DNA from: JBEBXQ01 sp040391535
GTDB taxonomy: Bacteria; Bacteroidota; Bacteroidia; Cytophagales; Spirosomataceae
Reading direction: 5' to 3'
DNA: 11,922 nt
Assembly (NCBI GenBank): GCA_040391535.1
Contig: JBEBXQ010000141.1
Coordinates: 1 to 11,922 of the forward strand
Shown here: positions 8,258-11,922 of the stretch, one piece after another
Position numbering within the stretch: position 1 is the stretch's first letter
How the letters are laid out: every line of letters starts with the position of its first letter
The notes under the pieces: model-generated
What the model saw: only the letters and a program-made list of their open reading frames with translations
Database searches by the model: none
What the model was told of the DNA's origin: nothing
Made by a program: the position numbers and the translations under genes

Positions 8258-9583
8258 CTAAAAAGAGAATGATTCTCCGTGACCGGTGGGGCTGAAAATA
8301 ATCTCAAACTGATGCATTCCTGCATCAAAAGAATAGGCTATATCCCAATCGTTTTGTCTGCATATTCCGTGTACCAATGCCAGCCCGATCCCTGTACCCG
8401 GGTTATATTCATCAAGGACCGTAAACCGCTGAAAGAGCTTTTCCTTATTTAATTCCTTATCTCCCGAATTACAAACTGTAAAACGATTTTCTCCCAATGT
8501 GATACAGACCCTTCCGTTCTGATGACAATACCTCAGCGCATTGGTGATCAGATTCTGAATAACCGTTGTAACAAGAAACCTGTTGGCGTAAACAATTAAG
8601 TTTTCATCCACAACTACCTCTGATTTAAGCGATCTGCGATGAAATTCATGCTCAAGCAGATCCACCATCTCTTTCACTGCGCTGCCAATACTGACTTCTT
8701 CTTTAGCAGAAAACTGATTGTTTTCTACCTTGGCCAGTAAGAGCAGATTTTTATTAATCCTGACAGCCCTTGCCAGCGCCTTATTTGCTTTTTCAACGAT
8801 ATGGTACTGGTCGCTGCTTATGGAGTCAGACTGAAGGAGCAGGCCCAGCTGGGTTTGTATGATGGCAAGCGGGGTTTGCAACTCATGAGAAGCATTCTCG
8901 GTAAATTCTTTCTGCATTCTGAATACTTCTGTATTTCTGGTCATCAGCCGTTCGAGAGCCCGGTTCAGTTCTTCAAATTCCAGTATATCACCGGGAGCAA
9001 ATGTCACTGTCTGACCTTCATCCACTCTGAAGTTTTTCAATTTATGGAGCGTATCCCGGAAAGGTGACCATATCCTGTCAGACATTCTTCTGTTAAGTAC
9101 AATAAACCCCGCACTGAGAAGGATAAAAAAAACACCTGTGATAAAAGCAATCACTGCTACTGTCTCATAGGTCTCTTCCACATTGGATTCTACAATAAGT
9201 AAACAGGGGTTCCCATCTAATATAAAGGCTCTTTCCAGCACCCGGAAACGATCCTTGAATTTTTTAAAATCCGGATTGACATGCGGCTTATAGATGGTAT
9301 AGGTGGTGTCAGCCGGCAGAGCTTTATTCCTGTCAAGCTTTTCAAGCCTGGCATTTGGCTGGATAATGTTCCAGAATGTGAAAAGGCTGTCGGAATTATG
9401 AATCCGGAAGTCAGTACGTTCAAGCTGGTAAACAGCACGTTCTGCAATGATTTCATTATTTTCATCCAGTTCCTGCAACCAGATATTATCCACCGCAAAA
9501 AAATATACCGGCACGCTTGTCAATAAAACAATTGACGCATAGATAATGAATGTTCTCAGAGGTTTATTCAGCAGCTTGCTCAT
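8258..9583 (-). CDS. Sensor histidine kinase, membrane-bound, partner of the adjacent OmpR-family regulator
   Basis: A 441-residue inner-membrane kinase. TM1 is at about 11-31 and TM2 at about 142-163. The roughly 110 residues between them form an extracytoplasmic sensor domain that I cannot assign to a family. A short HAMP-like linker (about 164-215) leads to the H-box ASHELQTPLA, with phosphoacceptor His233. The ATP-binding domain has the N-box QNLITNAL (Asn348), an F-box LFQRF (383-387) and G2 GTGIGLALV (396-404). The G1 box reads CNSGD rather than DxGxG, a variant common in Bacteroidota kinases, so activity is still expected. The chosen ATG at 9583 overlaps the regulator stop as ATGA, implying translational coupling; a TTG three codons upstream is less likely. 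The stimulus is unknown. Location and the shared operator suggest it senses a ligand or state connected with the barrel protein. Confidence 0.95.
   Translation of the reverse strand: MSKLLNKPLRTFIIYASIVLLTSVPVYFFAVDNIWLQELDENNEIIAERAVYQLERTDFRIHNSDSLFTFWNIIQPNARLEKLDRNKALPADTTYTIYKPHVNPDFKKFKDRFRVLERAFILDGNPCLLIVESNVEETYETVAVIAFITGVFFILLSAGFIVLNRRMSDRIWSPFRDTLHKLKNFRVDEGQTVTFAPGDILEFEELNRALERLMTRNTEVFRMQKEFTENASHELQTPLAIIQTQLGLLLQSDSISSDQYHIVEKANKALARAVRINKNLLLLAKVENNQFSAKEEVSIGSAVKEMVDLLEHEFHRRSLKSEVVVDENLIVYANRFLVTTVIQNLITNALRYCHQNGRVCITLGENRFTVCNSGDKELNKEKLFQRFTVLDEYNPGTGIGLALVHGICRQNDWDIAYSFDAGMHQFEIIFSPTGHGESFSF
8260..8277 (-). terminator. Small terminator-like hairpin overlapping the kinase stop codon
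   Basis: On the minus strand GAGAA, loop TCA and TTCTC (8277-8265) are followed by TTTTT (8264-8260) running into the TAG stop. The stem is only 5 bp, so termination is uncertain, but hairpin plus T-run at the end of the operon is suggestive. Confidence 0.35.
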
Positions 9584-10254
9584 ATTTCCCAACGGTATCC
9601 GGAGCCGTAAATGGTTTTAAGATAACTCCCCGCCCCCAGCTCCTGTAGCTTTCTTTTCATGTTTTTAATATGCGAATAGATGAAATCATAGCTGTCCAGC
9701 ATATCAGCCATGTCTCCGGAGAGATGTTCAGCAATCGCACTTTTCGGAATAAGCCTTCCGGTGTTACTGACAAAATAGACCAGCAGATCAAACTCCCGCC
9801 TGGTGAAACCAACCTCCTCACCATGTACGGTTACCCGTTTCGCGATCAGGTCGATCTGTATTTCGTGGTGATGGACAATATTGCTGTTGTCGAAGTTTTT
9901 GCGGCGTATAATAGCATACACCCGGGCTGACAGTTCCGATAGATGAAAAGGTTTGGTGAGGTAATCATCAGCCCCGATCTTCAGGCCAGCTATTTTATCA
10001 TCAATGGAATTGCGGGCAGAAATAATAATGACACCATCTGCCAGGCTCAGCTCCCGCAGCCGTTTGAGTATTTGTATACCATCCCCGCCGGGCAGCATAA
10101 GGTCAAGAAGAATACAGGAATACCTGTAATTGTGTATCTTATCCATTGCCGAATTAAAGTCCCGGGCATATTCACACAGATACCCTTCCGCTGAAAGATA
10201 AACCAGCATACTGTCTGACAAGTCTTCCTCATCTTCAATAATCAAGATTTTCAT
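9580..10254 (-). CDS. OmpR-family response regulator
   Basis: A 224-residue DNA-binding response regulator. The receiver domain (1-120) has the acidic pocket E7/D8/D9, phosphoacceptor Asp51 (LLDLMLPGGDG), Ser79 in the SAR motif and Lys101 in LTKPF. The C-terminal winged helix (about 128-224) carries GFTRREFDLLVYF, the recognition-helix region DSYDFIYSHIKNMKRKL and the wing ending TIYGSGYRWEI. The start is the ATG at 10254, which begins directly with MKILIIEDEED; a TTG five codons upstream is rejected. It is the first gene of a two-gene operon with the kinase (4-base overlap). A tandem direct repeat with 11-bp period lies 66 bases upstream (10321-10348), a plausible autoregulatory site, and is repeated before the barrel gene. 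The family resembles RprY-like regulators, but I do not assign a symbol. Confidence 0.96.
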   Translation of the reverse strand: MKILIIEDEEDLSDSMLVYLSAEGYLCEYARDFNSAMDKIHNYRYSCILLDLMLPGGDGIQILKRLRELSLADGVIIISARNSIDDKIAGLKIGADDYLTKPFHLSELSARVYAIIRRKNFDNSNIVHHHEIQIDLIAKRVTVHGEEVGFTRREFDLLVYFVSNTGRLIPKSAIAEHLSGDMADMLDSYDFIYSHIKNMKRKLQELGAGSYLKTIYGSGYRWEI

Positions 10255-10320
10255 AGGTGAAATATACAAAGTTTCAGAGGGTAACAGAAGGAGATTCAGT
10301 CATTTATTTATTTCCTCATA

Positions 10321-10348
10321 AAATCCAGAATCCCTCCAGAATCAGGTC
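10321..10348 (+). promoter_or_regulatory. Operator-like element before the response regulator (copy 2)
   Basis: Two identical 9-bp half-sites, TCCAGAATC, at 10324-10332 and 10335-10343 give a perfect direct repeat with 11-bp period. The element matches the copy at 5665-5692 at 23 of 28 positions. Relative to the regulator gene the sites read in the opposite direction; relative to the rightward -7-like box at 10350 they read as in copy 1. This is probably the DNA target of the adjacent OmpR-family protein (inferred). Confidence 0.65.
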
Positions 10349-10349
10349 T

Positions 10350-10357
10350 TAAACTTG
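10350..10357 (+). promoter_or_regulatory. Candidate rightward -7 element facing away from the response regulator
   Basis: TAAACTTG matches TAnnTTTG at 5 of 6 fixed positions. It starts two bases after the end of the operator-like element, the same offset as the -7-like box before the barrel gene. It would drive a rightward transcript through 10360-10530, where no established gene lies. Confidence 0.3.
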
Positions 10358-10359
10358 CT

Positions 10360-10384
10360 GTTTTATTGCTCAAAGCAAAAGAAC
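10360..10384. repeat. Hairpin-forming inverted repeat
   Basis: GTTTT-A-TTGCT and AGCAA-A-AGAAC pair around CAA, giving ten base pairs (one a wobble on the plus strand) and one A-A mismatch. No T-run follows on either strand, so it is unlikely to be a simple terminator. It would sit at the very 5' end of a rightward transcript from 10350. Confidence 0.45.
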
Positions 10385-10407
10385 TGATATCCTCCCTGCG
10401 GAGCACA

Positions 10408-10503
10408 ATGCTGAAGACCCAATTACGTCAGTCTGTTCGATCAGATGATAGAAAAAGTGGAAATACCTGTTCATTTAACTGCGAAGCGGTAAAAGGATCC
10501 TAA
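10408..10503 (+). CDS. Possible 31-residue peptide ORF, unrecognised
   Basis: An ATG at 10408 opens 31 codons ending at TAA (10501-10503). GGAG lies four bases before the ATG, an unusually good Shine-Dalgarno site for this window. The same GGAG can pair with CTCC at 10392-10395 in a short hairpin. The peptide starts MLKTQLRQSVRSDDRK, is basic in its first half, and has two cysteines in TCSFNC; it has no membrane segment or signal peptide. It lies downstream of the rightward promoter-like box and before the 10534-10561 hairpin. A chance ORF of this length is common, so this is a candidate only. Confidence 0.22.
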   Translation: MLKTQLRQSVRSDDRKSGNTCSFNCEAVKGS

Positions 10504-10530
10504 ACCCGAACTGACGTTAAACACGATCAG

Positions 10531-10561
10531 AAAGGCCGGAAAATCCGAAGATTTCCCGGCC
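10531..10561 (-). terminator. Strong intrinsic terminator after the lipoprotein gene
   Basis: On the minus strand a 12-bp stem (10561-10550 with 10545-10534), with one G-U pair and GC-rich at its base, is closed by a TTCG tetraloop. TTTCT follows. It lies 56 bases after the lipoprotein stop and also shields the regulator region from read-through. On the plus strand the same stem is followed by CTGTC, so termination in that direction would be weaker. Confidence 0.85.
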
Positions 10562-10617
10562 CTGTCATTATACCGGCAATTCCCTGCCGAACCTGCATAG
10601 CAGACCGCAGCTGATGT

Positions 10618-10875
10618 TTATTCCGGTTTATTATTCTCCAATCCGCTTTTTTCATATCCCTCGGTATTGGGATAACGCGTGGATCCTGTACCATCCAGGT
10701 TACCCAGCGTCGTGTCACCGATGAGTGAATCTTCCTGCATCCGGCTCGTGTCAATCTGCCTATTGGTACTGTCTGTATTAAATTCAGCATTGCTTCTTCT
10801 ATCGCCACAGGCAGTAAGGAAAGCCAGTGAAAAACCGATCACCAGACATCCTGTTTTTACTATTTCGTTTTTCAT
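10618..10875 (-). CDS. Small predicted lipoprotein, function unknown
   Basis: An 85-residue protein with a lipoprotein signal peptide: a basic start (MKNEIVK), a hydrophobic core (residues 10-20) and the lipobox LTAC with Cys23 as the lipidation site. The mature part of about 63 residues is polar and low in complexity, rich in Asp, Ser, Thr, Asn and Gly (DSLIGDTTLGNLDGTGSTRY), with no recognisable domain, and is probably disordered. Gly-Asp after the cysteine does not by itself tell whether it is surface-exposed. It starts 66 bases after the stop of the 217-residue protein gene on the same strand and is followed by a strong terminator, so the two may be cotranscribed. I do not recognise a specific family. 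Confidence 0.8.
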   Translation of the reverse strand: MKNEIVKTGCLVIGFSLAFLTACGDRRSNAEFNTDSTNRQIDTSRMQEDSLIGDTTLGNLDGTGSTRYPNTEGYEKSGLENNKPE

Positions 10876-10941
10876 ATTGGTTGCTTTAATTTAAAATCTT
10901 CTTTGATTTTGCTGATCAGAACCGCCCCGCGTCAGCATATC

Positions 10942-11595
10942 TTAACAGATGCGGTCCGGCAGACGGGTATTTACGACCAGCAAAGCACTGGTTAATTGCT
11001 TCCACTGAAAAGGAGTATATCCAAAAAGTCCGGCATCCCCGATCAGTGCCTGGCGCATCGTCCCGGCTACACTTCTTTCTGCCAGCGGGTTGATGGTGAG
11101 GTTATCTTCCCTGACCGATACGGTTACAAGATTCCGTTCTCTTCTCAACCGGAAAGTGGCGCTGGAATCTCCACTATAAAAATGAGCAACTCCCTCCTTT
11201 TTCTGTTGAGGGTCAGCTATTGGGTATACAGTAAATGTAATACTGCTGAACTCCTCCTGATCTTCTTCTTCCCATTGCTCAATCCTTACCCAATCATATC
11301 CGTATCCGATTTCCGAACCTCGTCCGGGAATATCGATGCGTATATAATCACCTTCCGCAGCAGATGCGTCGGCCAGCTCTCCTGAATCATGGATTAATTG
11401 CAATTCAGATACGACACCTTCGACATATTTATTCCAGTTATTGATATCCAGCATTTTTTTTCTTCCGTTTTCAAATGCCGTCCTGGCGTCCTCTCTGTTG
11501 GCTAATATGAGATCCTGTTGTACCTCCACTGCTTCTCCCTCCTTGCAGATCTCTGTTATTTCAGATTTTTCCTTGAAATTCATAACCATTTTCAT
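10942..11595 (-). CDS. Uncharacterised cytoplasmic protein, 217 residues
   Basis: A soluble protein without signal peptide or membrane segment. An N-terminal helical region rich in Glu and Lys (about 1-48) precedes a probable beta-rich domain containing NNWNKYVEGVV, GDYIRIDIPGRGSEIGYGYDWVRIEQW and the acidic run EEEDQEEF. The C-terminal part has TFRLRRERNLVTVSV and a helical GYTPFQWKQLTSALL. The DYIRIDIPGRG...YDWVRIE stretch resembles unnamed conserved proteins of Bacteroidota, a memory-based impression only. Start choice is open: ATG at 11595, with in-frame ATGs at 11589 and 11583; AAGAAA just upstream of 11595 favours it. A TTG ten codons further up is less likely. Possibly cotranscribed with the lipoprotein gene downstream. 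No enzymatic motif is seen. Confidence 0.8.
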   Translation of the reverse strand: MKMVMNFKEKSEITEICKEGEAVEVQQDLILANREDARTAFENGRKKMLDINNWNKYVEGVVSELQLIHDSGELADASAAEGDYIRIDIPGRGSEIGYGYDWVRIEQWEEEDQEEFSSITFTVYPIADPQQKKEGVAHFYSGDSSATFRLRRERNLVTVSVREDNLTINPLAERSVAGTMRQALIGDAGLFGYTPFQWKQLTSALLVVNTRLPDRIC

Positions 11596-11922
11596 TTTCT
11601 TATTGAATGATAATACCCATTTCAACTATATCTTCAGGACTGTCACCGGATGATCTCCAAAATCTGCCTGAATACCGGACTGCCTGTAAACAGCCGGATA
11701 TTTTATCTGCCTTAAGCCTGTTCAACACCTGACAACCAGCAATTTTTCAATAAACACTAACTACCGGAACAGGAATTAAGTAACAGAACCTGTATGATCA
11801 TATAGGCAGAAAATATTGTACCATTCATGCTTTATAAAGAAAAATCCCAGAATGCGGCCACTGATTCTGTATAAAAGGCTTTATCGACACCAGTTGCTCT
11901 TATTGAGTGCTGATTAGCAGAA
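11596..11922. other. Upstream region of the 217-residue protein gene, no gene seen
   Basis: No convincing gene occurs on either strand. CTGCCT occurs three times between 11660 and 11715. CAGAAT and ATTCTG form a 6-bp inverted repeat at 11848-11869; its left arm sits in AAATCCCAGAAT (11842-11853), which differs from the first 11 bases of the operator-like elements by one inserted C. I could not place a TAnnTTTG-type promoter for the minus-strand gene. Confidence 0.4.

Noticed and set aside
8367..8402. Kinase G1 box CNSGD lacking the usual DxGxG, considered as a sign of an inactive kinase
   Set aside because: The N-x-G form is common among active Bacteroidota kinases, and the H, N, F and G2 boxes are intact, so loss of function is not supported.
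9370..9377. A further CCAGAATG word resembling the operator half-site
   Set aside because: It is a single half-site inside the kinase coding sequence, with no second half 11 bp away, and is expected by chance.
10259..10266. TATATTTC on the minus strand just before the response regulator, as its -7 box
   Set aside because: It matches the consensus except for the last base, but it would give an almost leaderless transcript and no -33 box is visible, so I do not list it as a feature.
10527..10808. 93-codon minus-strand frame overlapping the lipoprotein gene
   Set aside because: It overlaps the lipoprotein, which has a clear signal peptide and lipobox, and its end runs into the terminator stem. 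It is a shadow frame.

Overview
The window looks like a chromosomal segment of a Bacteroidota bacterium, probably of the Chitinophaga, Sphingobacterium or Cytophaga kind. The signs are a giant secreted protein with a type IX secretion (T9SS) C-terminal sorting tail, an outer-membrane beta-barrel protein built like a TonB-dependent receptor, a histidine kinase with the HELQTPLA version of the H-box, A-rich translation starts with few Shine-Dalgarno sites, and no sigma70-like promoters. No tRNA, rRNA, IS element or CRISPR array was seen.

Layout. (1) 1-222: AT-rich leader with an imperfect palindrome at its left end. (2) 223-5193, plus: a 1656-residue secreted protein made of three homologous beta-helix modules, a linker, an FN3-like domain and a T9SS tail. 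(3) 5194-5725: noncoding, with a 28-bp operator-like element close to the next gene. (4) 5726-8140, plus: an 804-residue outer-membrane beta-barrel protein with carboxypeptidase-regulatory-like and plug domains. (5) 8258-10254, minus: an OmpR-family response regulator and a sensor histidine kinase whose start and stop overlap as ATGA, convergent with the barrel gene. (6) 10255-10617: noncoding, holding a second copy of the 28-bp element, a hairpin, a possible 31-codon ORF and a strong terminator. (7) 10618-11595, minus: a small lipoprotein gene downstream of a 217-residue protein of unknown function. (8) 11596-11922: no gene seen.

How it may work together. The 28-bp element at 5665-5692 (before the barrel gene) and at 10321-10348 (before the response regulator) matches at 23 of 28 positions. 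Each copy is two 9-bp direct half-sites 11 bp apart, the arrangement OmpR-family regulators bind. I infer that this response regulator controls both its own region and the barrel gene, making the barrel gene and the two-component system one regulon. Both copies lie in the same orientation and each is followed after one base by a -7-like octamer. At the regulator this would be a promoter pointing away from the regulator into a stretch with no recognised gene but with a hairpin and a possible short peptide gene. This is the most interesting lead in the window.
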